42,998 nt of DNA from Lachnospiraceae bacterium (GTDB lineage Bacteria > Bacillota > Clostridia > Lachnospirales > Lachnospiraceae), in contig JAGBNK010000002.1 of assembly GCA_017634455.1 (NCBI GenBank), positions 1 to 42,998 on the forward strand. The letters are read 5' to 3'. Below are positions 1-7,600 of this stretch, in pieces. Positions within the stretch are counted from its first letter, which is position 1. The number at the start of each line of letters is the position of its first letter. A program made the translations under genes and the position numbers. Under the pieces are notes generated by a model that saw only the letters and a program-made list of their open reading frames with translations, ran no database searches and was not told where the DNA came from.

Positions 1-2
1 GT

Positions 3-758
3 GCTAAGAACACGATGAATATTTCAAACGATGAATGGCTGTCGGGAGAAATAATTGTAGCACCATCTTTTGATGAACAGCATAAAATAGGCGAGTATTT
101 TAAAAGACTTGACAACCTTATCACCCTTCATCAACGAAAGTGTCTCATTCCTAGTTGTGAATCAGATGTTTGGGAACAGCATAAGTTGGAGGATTACATT
201 ATCGAATACCATGAAGTGACGACAGAAAACAATCAATATCCTGCTCTTACATCATCAAGAAAAGGTATCTTTTTACAGACGGAGTATTTTGCCGGTAATC
301 AAATAGCGTCAGATGATAATACTGGATATAATATTGTTCCTTATGGGTACTTCACTTATCGTCATATGTCCGATGATGAAATATTTCATTTTAATATTAA
401 CGATATCGTTGAAAACGGCATAGTTAGTACACTTTATCCAGTTTTCACAACCAACGATAAACTGGATTCGAGATATTTGCAGTATCAACTTAATTATGGT
501 TATGAATTTGCAAGGTTTGCTGTTCTTCAAAAGCAGGGTGGTTCGAGAACTTACATGTATTTGAGCAAACTGAAACAGTTATCTCTAACTATGCCTAAAG
601 CTGTAGAAGAACAGAAGAAGATTTCTGGATTCCTTATGGAACTCGACAACCTTATCACCCTTCATCAGCGACTATTAAAAATAAAGATAATCATTATTAG
701 AATTGGCTTATTCTTGGTTATAGTAATTGTGATTATAGAGGATTTTGAGCCCAAATGA
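3..758 (+). CDS. hsdS: Type I restriction-modification specificity subunit, 3' part
   Basis: The frame is open through base 3, so the gene starts left of the window. HsdS recognises DNA through two target-recognition domains (TRDs) separated by conserved helical spacers, and bridges two HsdM subunits and HsdR. Visible in order are the end of the central spacer (FDEQHKIGEYF, then LDNLITLHQRK), the second TRD, and the C-terminal spacer (EEQKKISGFL, then LDNLITLHQR). The two spacers share an identical 23-bp stretch at DNA level (111-133 and 645-667). After the second LITLHQR the protein ends in an odd Ile-rich tail with no family resemblance, as if the normal C-terminus was lost by frameshift or rearrangement. 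The location beside integrative-element genes suggests cargo. The family call is firm; activity is uncertain. Confidence 0.85.
   Translation, partial: AKNTMNISNDEWLSGEIIVAPSFDEQHKIGEYFKRLDNLITLHQRKCLIPSCESDVWEQHKLEDYIIEYHEVTTENNQYPALTSSRKGIFLQTEYFAGNQIASDDNTGYNIVPYGYFTYRHMSDDEIFHFNINDIVENGIVSTLYPVFTTNDKLDSRYLQYQLNYGYEFARFAVLQKQGGSRTYMYLSKLKQLSLTMPKAVEEQKKISGFLMELDNLITLHQRLLKIKIIIIRIGLFLVIVIVIIEDFEPK
111..133 (+). repeat. HsdS spacer direct repeat, copy 1
   Basis: This 23-bp stretch encodes DNLITLHQ in the central spacer and is identical to 645-667. Repeats like this in hsdS genes are known recombination points for TRD exchange. Confidence 0.8.
645..667 (+). repeat. HsdS spacer direct repeat, copy 2
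   Basis: Identical to 111-133 over 23 bp and in the same orientation, in the C-terminal spacer. Recombination between the two copies would delete the TRD between them; recombination with another hsdS allele could swap it. Confidence 0.8.
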
Positions 759-822
759 ACCTTTACGAACCATTTTGAGGATGTTACATTAAACTTAAGA
801 AATTGTAAATAATAGAAATCAA

Positions 823-864
823 GGATCGAGAGATTCACATTTTGTGAGTCTCCCGGTCCTTTTT
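823..864 (+). terminator. Rho-independent terminator after hsdS
   Basis: A 17-bp stem with G-U pairs (GGATCGAGAGATTCACA against TGTGAGTCTCCCGGTCC) is followed directly by a T-run. Confidence 0.8.
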
Positions 865-936
865 CTATGCCCATTTTGCCCGGATGGAAGCAATTTCGAG
901 TAAATATGATTGCCATTGTGCAGAAAGGGAACAATT

Positions 937-1968
937 ATGGAAAAACAGGAATTTATTGAGGGATTACAGAAGAGTTTTGTGAGTTTATTGCCTCCGGAAT
1001 ATGCTGATGCGAAGCTGCAGCTTAGAGAGGTGCATTCCAGTCGTGGAGTCTATCAGGGAGCGGATATCATCAGGCCTGATATGGATATGAGAATCATGCC
1101 AGTTCTGAATATTGATCAGATGTATGAGGGTATGAAAGACATGGATGTCACTTCTGCAGTAAATAAAGCTGCAACTATCTACAAGAAGCATCTGGGAAAT
1201 AGCCAGGATATGATGTATGACAACCAGATGAATAGCATCGTCAATAATATTTCAGATTATGACTTTGTGAAGGAGCATCTATGCGTCACGGTCTGTTCTG
1301 AAGCAGGAAGAGATATCTTAGAGAATACACCACATATCATGGAAGAAGATATTCCAATTATCGCGCGAATCGTGGTATCTCGTGAGAACGAAGAAACAGC
1401 TTCGATTGTAGTTACGGATCAGTTGTTAAGCAGCTGGAATGTAGAGAAGGAGACTCTGTTCGCAGATGCATTTGAAAATACTGCAAAGATTGATCCACCA
1501 CATTTGGTATCTATGTCGGATATGCTTCGTGAGATGATGGGACCAGAATTTCCGGTAGAGTTTGATGATTCATTCGGCCCGAGAATGTTCGTGTTTATAA
1601 ATGATAGTAAAGTAAATGCGGCTGCATCGATTTTTATTCCTGGAATGATGGATAAGATGGCTGAGGAAATGGGAGGGGACTATGTGGTTATTCCTTCTTC
1701 TACACATGAATTAATCTTAGTACCGGATGAGGGGTTAGACACTCCAGAAGATACTCTTGGAATCGTAGATATGGTAAGGGAAGTGAATGCAACTCAGGTG
1801 GAACCTTGTGATCGAATTGGAGACAACGCATATCATTATGATGCGAAGAATAAGTTATTTGAGCAGGTTAATGATTATGTGGCCCGATTGGAGAAATCAG
1901 AGGAGTTTACTCCAGAAACAGAGGAAAATCTGACGCAGGAAACACCAGCAAAATCAATGAAAATGTAG
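937..1968 (+). CDS. DUF5688 family protein of integrative elements
   Basis: A 343-aa soluble protein. The pattern resembles DUF5688 proteins common in Lachnospiraceae conjugative elements: an N-terminal LLPPEYADA-type segment, VTDQLLSSW, a central MLREMMGPE motif, a residue run like INDSKVNAAA, then VIPSSTHELILVPD and VREVNATQV near the end. The molecular function of the family is not known. ATG at 937 was chosen over an upstream in-frame ATG at 910 because AGAAAGGGA sits just before it. The gene is followed 9 bp later by the HTH gene and then by the PcfB-like and virD4 genes, so all four are probably one operon of the mobile element. Confidence 0.75.
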   Translation: MEKQEFIEGLQKSFVSLLPPEYADAKLQLREVHSSRGVYQGADIIRPDMDMRIMPVLNIDQMYEGMKDMDVTSAVNKAATIYKKHLGNSQDMMYDNQMNSIVNNISDYDFVKEHLCVTVCSEAGRDILENTPHIMEEDIPIIARIVVSRENEETASIVVTDQLLSSWNVEKETLFADAFENTAKIDPPHLVSMSDMLREMMGPEFPVEFDDSFGPRMFVFINDSKVNAAASIFIPGMMDKMAEEMGGDYVVIPSSTHELILVPDEGLDTPEDTLGIVDMVREVNATQVEPCDRIGDNAYHYDAKNKLFEQVNDYVARLEKSEEFTPETEENLTQETPAKSMKM

Positions 1969-1977
1969 GAGGCGTTT

Positions 1978-2436
1978 ATGGAAGCAACAGCACATGAAAG
2001 AAATCATTATGGGCTGCTATTTCAGAACCTCCGTTTAGAACAGGGGCTGAGTATAGATGATATGGCAAATATTATTCTGGTACCGGCCTCTTTCTTACAG
2101 GCTGTGGAGGAGGGACAGGAGTGTCTCTCTTCTGCAGATTTGAATATGGCAGCAAATGTATTTGGAGTATCAAAAGATGCTTTGGAGCGGGGACAAAAAG
2201 AACCAGCGACTAGAAGAGAAGATTTGCAGACATTATTAGGTGAATTAATAGGTGTATGTAAGAATTTGCAAGAATGCAATGAGGAACTTCGTAAAGAATT
2301 ATCTACTATCCGAGGAGAACTAGATCTTTCGGATAAGCATGTAGAAGAACCGGTTGTAAATCATTCTGATGTAGAAGAGGAATCTTACGATGCAGTTCAG
2401 TTTGATATTACAGTTTCAAAACCTTTAACTAGGTAG
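1978..2436 (+). CDS. Small XRE-type HTH protein with coiled-coil tail
   Basis: A 152-aa protein. Residues about 12-68 look like a Cro/C1-type helix-turn-helix (LRLEQGLSIDDMANIILVP and SADLNMAANVFGVSKDAL). Residues 80-115 are rich in Glu, Leu and Lys and are probably helical or coiled-coil (LGELIGVCKNLQECNEELRK). An AGGAGG site 7 bp upstream fixes the ATG. It sits between the DUF5688 and PcfB-like genes with 9- and 13-bp gaps, so it is translated from the same message. It may regulate the element or act as an adaptor. The DNA-binding helix is divergent, so the call is moderate. Confidence 0.6.
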   Translation: MEATAHERNHYGLLFQNLRLEQGLSIDDMANIILVPASFLQAVEEGQECLSSADLNMAANVFGVSKDALERGQKEPATRREDLQTLLGELIGVCKNLQECNEELRKELSTIRGELDLSDKHVEEPVVNHSDVEEESYDAVQFDITVSKPLTR

Positions 2437-2449
2437 AAGGGAGGGCATC

Positions 2450-3829
2450 ATGTCAGAATATACCAATGATTTATATATGCAGATGTATCGGAATAATCAA
2501 TATACGATGTTTGCAGTTACAGCTGGAGTGCGTGCAGTTGTGGCTTTGGTTCAGTTCGTGGCCAGACTGCAGAGAGAGCACATTCTTTCTGGCGGAGAGG
2601 TTGAGAAACTGATGAAGTTTGTTAAGGCAACGGATGGTAAATATGATATTTATAATGTTCCGCTGATGAAAGGTCAGGAAATGGATAAGCAGTTAGACTC
2701 GATTAAAGAAAAACTGGATCGTATGCAGATTCGTTATCATATCCTGCCGGATGTTAATGATGCGAATAATAGTATTCAAATCTGCGTATTTAAGGATGAC
2801 TTGCAGCGCTTTCAACAGTTCTTTGGAGATTATATTCAGGAGAACCTGTCTGGTGGTGTAAAGGATCTAGATGACCTTCGTAATTTTACTAATGGTAGGA
2901 CAAGTATTGTATCGATTCCGGATGAAGCTTTTGAGAGTATGAAGGGAGCGATGGAGAATCTTCGTGTCGATTATGCGCCTTTGCCGGATCTGAATCTGAA
3001 AGATGGTGAGAAGCAGTTTGCAATTTCTAATAGTTCTGTTCAATCGATGAAACAGGCATACCAATTGTATAGAGAGGGATTGCTAAAGCAAGGGCGAGAA
3101 GTATCTGAAATGCATGTGATGAAGTCACCTAAGGAATATACAGATACTGCGAAAATTTCTGCAGATGAATATATGGAACAGGCAGGCGAAAAGGAAAAAG
3201 CTGCAATTGTGAAGTATAAGGATAGCGAAGTGACAGAGAAAGAGATATCTATTGATAAATTAGAGAATACTATCAAACCAGCAGATAGTCCGGAATGTGC
3301 GCTGTTTCTTCGCAGTGATGACTATTGCAAACTTTCTATTGATGAGATGACTCTCGTGGATAATCCGGTTGATCCATTGCCGAAGCAGATGGAAGAAAAG
3401 TTTCCTGAGAGATTCTTTTGTAGGATTCCGGGAACCTATGGAGATTCAGAGCAGATTTTATCTGTGGAGAAATCTCATGTATTTTCCATAGAAGATGCAG
3501 ATCGACCTAGATATCTCGTTTTTGTAGACCGAGAAGAAGCACCTTTGGTTATAGTTAGTAAAGGAAAAAATGGTACCAGAGATTTGTATAAGTCTGGAGA
3601 TGACTTATACCGTTATTTTGACCGTTTTGGCAAACAGGCAAATGAACGTGAGAAGTCTGTAATGGTGGGTGTGAAAAAGGATTCGTCCTGGCACAAGGTT
3701 CATAATTTCAAAGAAAGAGAATATGATTGGGATGCATTGGAACGAGCTCTTCTTCAGAAGAGTTATAGTGGCATTGGAGCATCCGGACTTGCGAATAAAG
3801 CTGTACCTGTGCCTCCAAAAGTAAAGTAG
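2450..3829 (+). CDS. PcfB/DUF3801-like conjugation accessory protein
   Basis: A 459-aa protein placed 10 bp upstream of virD4, where PcfB/DUF3801 proteins normally lie. Residues 22-60 (TAGVRAVVALVQFVARL) recall the N-terminal helix of that family. Two tandem units follow: residues 65-125 with RYHILPDVND and 151-204 with DYAPLPDLNL. Each carries an LPDxN motif after a predicted helix, followed by a beta strand, so the fold seems to be duplicated. The remaining 250 residues are unlike PcfB, charged, and without transmembrane segments. PcfB binds the coupling protein and relaxosome in enterococcal conjugation; that role here is inference from position and weak pattern similarity. It could be a distinct uncharacterised family. 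Confidence 0.45.
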   Translation: MSEYTNDLYMQMYRNNQYTMFAVTAGVRAVVALVQFVARLQREHILSGGEVEKLMKFVKATDGKYDIYNVPLMKGQEMDKQLDSIKEKLDRMQIRYHILPDVNDANNSIQICVFKDDLQRFQQFFGDYIQENLSGGVKDLDDLRNFTNGRTSIVSIPDEAFESMKGAMENLRVDYAPLPDLNLKDGEKQFAISNSSVQSMKQAYQLYREGLLKQGREVSEMHVMKSPKEYTDTAKISADEYMEQAGEKEKAAIVKYKDSEVTEKEISIDKLENTIKPADSPECALFLRSDDYCKLSIDEMTLVDNPVDPLPKQMEEKFPERFFCRIPGTYGDSEQILSVEKSHVFSIEDADRPRYLVFVDREEAPLVIVSKGKNGTRDLYKSGDDLYRYFDRFGKQANEREKSVMVGVKKDSSWHKVHNFKEREYDWDALERALLQKSYSGIGASGLANKAVPVPPKVK

Positions 3830-3839
3830 GAGGTGTCAG

Positions 3840-5855
3840 ATGGTTCAGCGTAGAGGACTTTCAATGAGCATCTATGGAGTGATATTGATTCCTATTGTGG
3901 TTATTAGTTACTACATTTCGGGAATCTTTTCATTCCCGGATGTAACGATTTATAACTACAGTATTTATTTGGAAAAGGTTTTAGCGCAGTTTTACAAGCC
4001 TTGGATTTGGTTTAATGATAAAACTCTTGCCTGTATTGGCGTTGGTTTGGTAGCGTGGATTTTTCTGTGTTATTACATTTCTTTTCATTTTCGTAATTTT
4101 CAAACTGGCAAGGAATATGGAGATGAGGATTGGGGCAATCCATTTGATGTGTCGAAACGTAGGGCTGATCTTGTATATGAGAAGAATCGAGTTCTAACCA
4201 GAAATGTTCGTATTGCAAAGCAAGGTGATAAGGCGCCGTCTAATAACAATATGCTTGTTATTGGCTCTTCTGGTACCTATAAGACCACATCCATAGTTAC
4301 TCCAAATCTTCTTCAAGCGCAGGATAATTATATCGTCCTGGATGTAAAAGGCGAGCTTATGTACAAGTATGGATTGTATTTAGAGTCAAGGGGATATACG
4401 GTTCGTTGCTTGAATCTAAAAGATCAGAGTAAGTCAGATCGGTATAATCCGTTTGATTATATTGAGAATGAGAATGATTTGATTAAATTGATTTCGAATA
4501 TCTATGATGCATTAACGCCACCTGATTCAGCGATTAATGATCCATTTTGGACAGATGGACCGATGATGTATTTACAGTCTGTCTTCTACTATGAATGGTT
4601 TATAGCACGCTTAGAAGGACGTAAAGGCACCTTTAACAACGTTTTAAAGTATGTGAATGAGGAAATGATGCCGGATACGTCTGTGAAGGTTAAAAAAGGT
4701 GAAGAGCCACCTTCCTTATTGCAGACCAGAATGAATCGACTGGCTGAAATGGACAGTCCGATGAATCCGGCAGTGAGGGATTATCGTAAGTTTAAATCTG
4801 GCGCTGCAGAAACAGTTAAGTCGATTATTATTATCATAAATGCCAAATTGAAATTGTGTGAGACTGGAGGATTGAAGCGTATTTTTTCTGATGATGATAT
4901 CCATCTACGGGAATTCGCTACCGGAGTGGGTGGAACTGTAGATGAACCTACGGATAATAAACTGGCTTTGTTCTTATGCGTGGATGATAATGATAATTCC
5001 TTCAATTTTATTTGCTCCATGTTATATTCTCAGACTTTGGAAATCTTATGTCGTATGGCTGATGTGGATTTTAGGGACAGGGGTGGCGCTTTACCGATTG
5101 CGCTTGAAATGTGGATGGATGAGTTTTATGCCGGGGCTAGACCTCATGATACGGAAAAGCTTATGGGTACGATTCGTTCCAGAAACATTTCTATGATTCC
5201 CATCTTGCAGTCTGTAGCACAGATTAAGGTTTGCTTCAATACGGATAAATGGGAAGTTATAATGGATAACTGTCCTACGATGCTTTTTCTGGGTTCTGGT
5301 GCTGGTGCATTAGAAACGCATAAGTTTATCTCAGAATTGCTTGGAAAGATGACGATTGATACGATGACTGATGGCAAACATGGAAAGCAGATGAATGCAA
5401 ACTATAATCGTTCGGGCAGAGAACTGATGACTCCAGCAGAAGTGAAGCGAATGAATCGAAAGTATGCCATAGTTTTTACTGAGGAAGAACGTCCGATCTA
5501 TGACAGGAAAGCGCTTCCTTGGGAGATGTCCGGAAAAGATAACGTGTATAAGCAGGCTATGAGGCTTAATAAGGAATCTGACGATGGCGGTTATATCCAT
5601 AATGTGGAAGTCTTTGTAGATGAAGCAGATGGAGAACATCATACTTTAAAAGCAAACGAAGGTCGTGCTGTGATAAAAGAAGTAGATCCAGCCAAGGTGC
5701 CAGAAGATGCTAAAGTGATTACATATGGCAGCGAAGATGAATTCCTTCGGGCGAACTTCGAGTGCAAGAAGAAAGAGGTGTATACGGTTCAGGAGATGTT
5801 AGATTTTTATAATCAGTTGATAGTAAGTTCCAAGAAAAAATCGCATAGAGCATAG
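3840..5855 (+). CDS. VirD4/TraG-type coupling protein (type IV secretion ATPase)
   Basis: A 671-aa membrane ATPase that would dock the relaxosome to a mating channel. Two N-terminal transmembrane segments (about 11-30 and 62-82) precede the Walker A loop GSSGTYKT (142-149), the conserved LVIGSSGTYKT context, VLDVKGEL, and a Walker B-like ALEMWMDEF. It matches PcfC/VirD4 proteins of Tn1549-type elements in length and motifs. TAGGAGGTG 5 bp upstream supports ATG 3840. It is the last gene of the DUF5688-HTH-PcfB-like operon. The Maff2/TrbL/VirB4-type genes that usually follow are missing; instead there is a palindrome and a terminator. It probably serves mobilisation or is a remnant. Confidence 0.9.
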   Translation: MVQRRGLSMSIYGVILIPIVVISYYISGIFSFPDVTIYNYSIYLEKVLAQFYKPWIWFNDKTLACIGVGLVAWIFLCYYISFHFRNFQTGKEYGDEDWGNPFDVSKRRADLVYEKNRVLTRNVRIAKQGDKAPSNNNMLVIGSSGTYKTTSIVTPNLLQAQDNYIVLDVKGELMYKYGLYLESRGYTVRCLNLKDQSKSDRYNPFDYIENENDLIKLISNIYDALTPPDSAINDPFWTDGPMMYLQSVFYYEWFIARLEGRKGTFNNVLKYVNEEMMPDTSVKVKKGEEPPSLLQTRMNRLAEMDSPMNPAVRDYRKFKSGAAETVKSIIIIINAKLKLCETGGLKRIFSDDDIHLREFATGVGGTVDEPTDNKLALFLCVDDNDNSFNFICSMLYSQTLEILCRMADVDFRDRGGALPIALEMWMDEFYAGARPHDTEKLMGTIRSRNISMIPILQSVAQIKVCFNTDKWEVIMDNCPTMLFLGSGAGALETHKFISELLGKMTIDTMTDGKHGKQMNANYNRSGRELMTPAEVKRMNRKYAIVFTEEERPIYDRKALPWEMSGKDNVYKQAMRLNKESDDGGYIHNVEVFVDEADGEHHTLKANEGRAVIKEVDPAKVPEDAKVITYGSEDEFLRANFECKKKEVYTVQEMLDFYNQLIVSSKKKSHRA

Positions 5856-5856
5856 A

Positions 5857-5875
5857 TTTGACCAAATTGGTCAAA
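5857..5875. promoter_or_regulatory. 19-bp palindrome, copy 1
   Basis: TTTGACCAAATTGGTCAAA is a perfect inverted repeat around one central base, starting 2 bp after the virD4 stop codon. Two further copies lie at 6174-6192 and 6561-6579. It is probably an operator of one of the flanking HTH genes. Confidence 0.65.
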
Positions 5876-5897
5876 AAGACACTCATTGACGTAGCTG

Positions 5898-5944
5898 GCC
5901 TCCTTTGGTAAGATTTTTGTAAATCTTATGAAGGAGGCTTTTTT
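5898..5944 (+). terminator. Hairpin terminator that also buries a ribosome site
   Basis: Two stacked perfect stems (GCCTCCTT with AAGGAGGC, and TAAGATTT with AAATCTTA) are followed by six T. The 3' arm contains AAGGAGG, the Shine-Dalgarno site of the HTH gene starting at 5947. The hairpin should therefore end virD4 transcripts and hide the ribosome site in readthrough RNA. Confidence 0.75.
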
Positions 5945-5946
5945 CT

Positions 5947-6159
5947 ATGCAGATCGAGATTCAGAGTAATGATGAAAATCCAATTAAGCGTATGCGTTCA
6001 TACTTAGAGATGACACAGGAGCAGTTTTCTGATGCTTACGGAATCCCGGTGCGTACATTACAGCAATGGGAGGCTGGACGTAGAAATCCTCCAGAGTATG
6101 TGGTGAATCTTCTGGAGCGAGCTGTGAAGGAAGATGGGAAAGGAAAAATGGATTCGTGA
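5947..6159 (+). CDS. Small XRE-family HTH regulator
   Basis: A 70-aa protein made almost wholly of one helix-turn-helix (residues 12-62): RMRSYLEMTQEQFSDAYG is followed by the recognition segment IPVRTLQQWEAGRRNPP. Such single-domain proteins act as dimeric DNA-binding repressors or as antitoxins. Its ribosome site is inside the preceding terminator stem. Identical palindromes flank it on both sides (5857-5875, and 6174-6192 inside its own terminator), so autoregulation is plausible. No toxin partner is adjacent. Confidence 0.8.
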   Translation: MQIEIQSNDENPIKRMRSYLEMTQEQFSDAYGIPVRTLQQWEAGRRNPPEYVVNLLERAVKEDGKGKMDS

Positions 6160-6164
6160 TGTGC

Positions 6165-6205
6165 AAGGAGTCTTTTGACCAATTTGGTCAAAGGGCTCCT
6201 TTTTT
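6165..6205 (+). terminator. Terminator hairpin built around the 19-bp palindrome
   Basis: AAGGAG pairs with CTCCTT and the stem continues through the palindrome to one apical base, giving an 18-bp stem followed by a T-run. Palindrome copy 2 occupies the upper stem. Confidence 0.8.
6174..6192. promoter_or_regulatory. 19-bp palindrome, copy 2
   Basis: TTTGACCAATTTGGTCAAA is identical to the other copies except for the orientation of the central base. It lies between the two small HTH genes and forms the tip of a terminator hairpin. Confidence 0.65.
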
Positions 6206-6282
6206 ATCCAATGGATTGTCTCAAACAGGACAATACTCAAAAAATCGTGGTTATTTTATCCTTGATACAGAGGTAAATAACT

Positions 6283-6531
6283 ATGCATTATACATTTGAT
6301 CCTTTTTGGGATAGCCTGAAGAAAAAGGGGATAACTAAGTATCAGTTAATCCATAAATATAAGATTTCAAATAGTACGATAGATAAGTTGGAGCATGATA
6401 AAGGAATCCAACTAGAAACAATTTGTCGTATTTGTGATTTGCTAGAACTCCGGATAGAAGATAGCGTACGAGTTGTTGATGATTCGTATGTTTCTACGAG
6501 GAAGAAGATAAAAGAAAACAATGAAGATTAG
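6283..6531 (+). CDS. Small XRE-family HTH regulator
   Basis: An 82-aa Cro/C1-type protein. Helix 1 is near FWDSLKKKGITKYQLI, the turn and recognition helix are KYKISNSTIDKLEHDKG, and helices 4-5 are LETICRICDLLELRIED. This pattern matches short regulators common on Firmicutes mobile elements. The start is supported by AGAGG 9 bp upstream. A terminator starts at the base after the stop codon and palindrome copy 3 follows. It is probably a repressor controlling the element; its targets are unknown. Confidence 0.8.
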   Translation: MHYTFDPFWDSLKKKGITKYQLIHKYKISNSTIDKLEHDKGIQLETICRICDLLELRIEDSVRVVDDSYVSTRKKIKENNED

Positions 6532-6563
6532 GACGCGCTTTTTTTATGAGGCGTGTCTTTTTT
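6532..6563 (+). terminator. Terminator after HTH gene
   Basis: GACGCGC pairs with GCGTGTC, and a T-run follows that merges into palindrome copy 3. Confidence 0.7.
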
Positions 6564-6579
6564 GACCAATTTGGTCAAA
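6561..6579. promoter_or_regulatory. 19-bp palindrome, copy 3
   Basis: TTTGACCAATTTGGTCAAA, same sequence as copy 2 and extendable by one complementary base on each side. It opens a 330-base gene-free stretch (6532-6861) that otherwise holds a terminator at 6715 and an operator-like repeat at 6786. Confidence 0.65.
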
Positions 6580-6714
6580 ACAATAGAATGTTAATACAAT
6601 TGAATAAATGCTGCTCCTTGAAATATCAAGTCGAGTTTAAAGGACACCTTGTCTAATAGAATACAATGGGGATTTTTAGACTTACTTAGATTTTACGAGG
6701 TGCAAACAATAATA

Positions 6715-6773
6715 GCGACAGTCATTTACACAATGAAAGAAAACATTTCAGTGTAAGTGCTGTCGCTTTTTTT
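6715..6773 (+). terminator. Terminator hairpin in regulator spacer
   Basis: GCGACAGTCATTTACAC pairs with GTGTAAGTGCTGTCGC with one bulge, followed by seven T. It insulates the next regulator from upstream transcription. Confidence 0.75.
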
Positions 6774-6785
6774 GTACATAAAAAC

Positions 6786-6807
6786 TTTACATCCATTCGG
6801 ATGTAAA
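6786..6807. promoter_or_regulatory. Operator-like inverted repeat before XRE gene
   Basis: TTTACATCC and GGATGTAAA form perfect 9-bp arms around ATTC, 55 bp before the XRE start codon. It is a likely repressor site for that gene's own product; no pairing is tested. Confidence 0.5.
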
Positions 6808-6861
6808 ACCCCGATTATCTGCGCCTTTTCGGTATTATCAAGGAAGGAGAGCAGATTAACT

Positions 6862-7080
6862 ATGAGGTATCAATATAGGAGGATACGTGACCTGAGGGAG
6901 GACGAAGATCTAAAACAGGCCTACGTGGCAGTGAAATTGAATATATCTCAACAAACGTATCAAAGATACGAATCCGGTGAACGTGAAATACCGGTACATC
7001 TTTTGATCGAATTGGCTGAATTATATGACGTTTCAACAGACTACCTTTTAGGACGGACTAATCATAAGCATATTCTTTAG
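6862..7080 (+). CDS. XRE-family HTH transcriptional regulator
   Basis: A 72-aa repressor-type protein that matches the classic short Cro/C1 pattern closely: IRDLREDEDLKQAYVA, then LNISQQTYQRYESGEREIP, then LIELAELYDVSTDYLLGR. The frame is open upstream to a GTG at 6757, but GGAAGGAGAG 10 bp before ATG 6862 and the family length favour the shorter start. It is placed ahead of xis and int, as regulators of integrative elements often are. A 9-bp inverted repeat upstream may be its operator. Confidence 0.88.
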   Translation: MRYQYRRIRDLREDEDLKQAYVAVKLNISQQTYQRYESGEREIPVHLLIELAELYDVSTDYLLGRTNHKHIL

Positions 7081-7296
7081 ATAATCTGCAGGAGTGAACC
7101 TTGAAAACTGCATATAGAGAGACGGCTTGATACATGACGTGACTGATATTTTGATTTGGGGATTAGAATACCAGTCACTTAATTTTTGCACAGCAAATGT
7201 CAGACGCACTAGGTGTAGGAACTGCGCCGTCTATTTCATAGATATCTATTTAGTAACATTAAAATTGTATAGTGTGTTAAGAGTTTGGGGGAAAAT

Positions 7297-7506
7297 ATGG
7301 AAGTTAGAAAGGATGAAAATATACCAATTGAAAACAAATATTTACTAACCATCAAAGAGGCAGCGCTGTATACCAATATAGGTATTAACAAGATTGAATT
7401 GATGTTAAATGAACCAATGTGTCCGTTTGTCATCTATGTAGGGAGAAAGAGGCTGGTCAAACGAAAGGAATTCGAAAACTACCTGGAGCATAAAATCGCT
7501 CTATAA
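7297..7506 (+). CDS. xis: Excisionase, Tn916 Xis family
   Basis: A 69-aa DNA-bending protein that directs the integrase towards excision. It follows the Tn916 Xis pattern: an IPIENKYLLTIKEAALYTNIG winged-helix start (recognition region residues 14-40), then IYVGRKRLVKRKEFENYL at the end. ATG 7297 was chosen over a TTG at 7285 because GGGGGA lies 6 bp upstream. It lies 94 bp before int in the same direction, the usual xis-int order. The 200 bases upstream hold no convincing gene; they contain short inverted repeats and probably the xis promoter. Confidence 0.85.
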   Translation: MEVRKDENIPIENKYLLTIKEAALYTNIGINKIELMLNEPMCPFVIYVGRKRLVKRKEFENYLEHKIAL

Positions 7507-7600
7507 CGGGCTTTATTGAACAAAAGGCAAGAATATGGTAGAATTTGAAAGGTTAAGGAATAGGCTGACTTTCAACAAGAAAGGAGGTCTATAGAGTCAC

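Noticed and set aside
309..530. Minus-strand ORF within hsdS
   Set aside because: It is a shadow frame inside a clearly coding TRD region.
7127..7348. 73-aa ORF overlapping xis
   Set aside because: It overlaps the well-supported excisionase in another frame and has no plausible domain or ribosome site.
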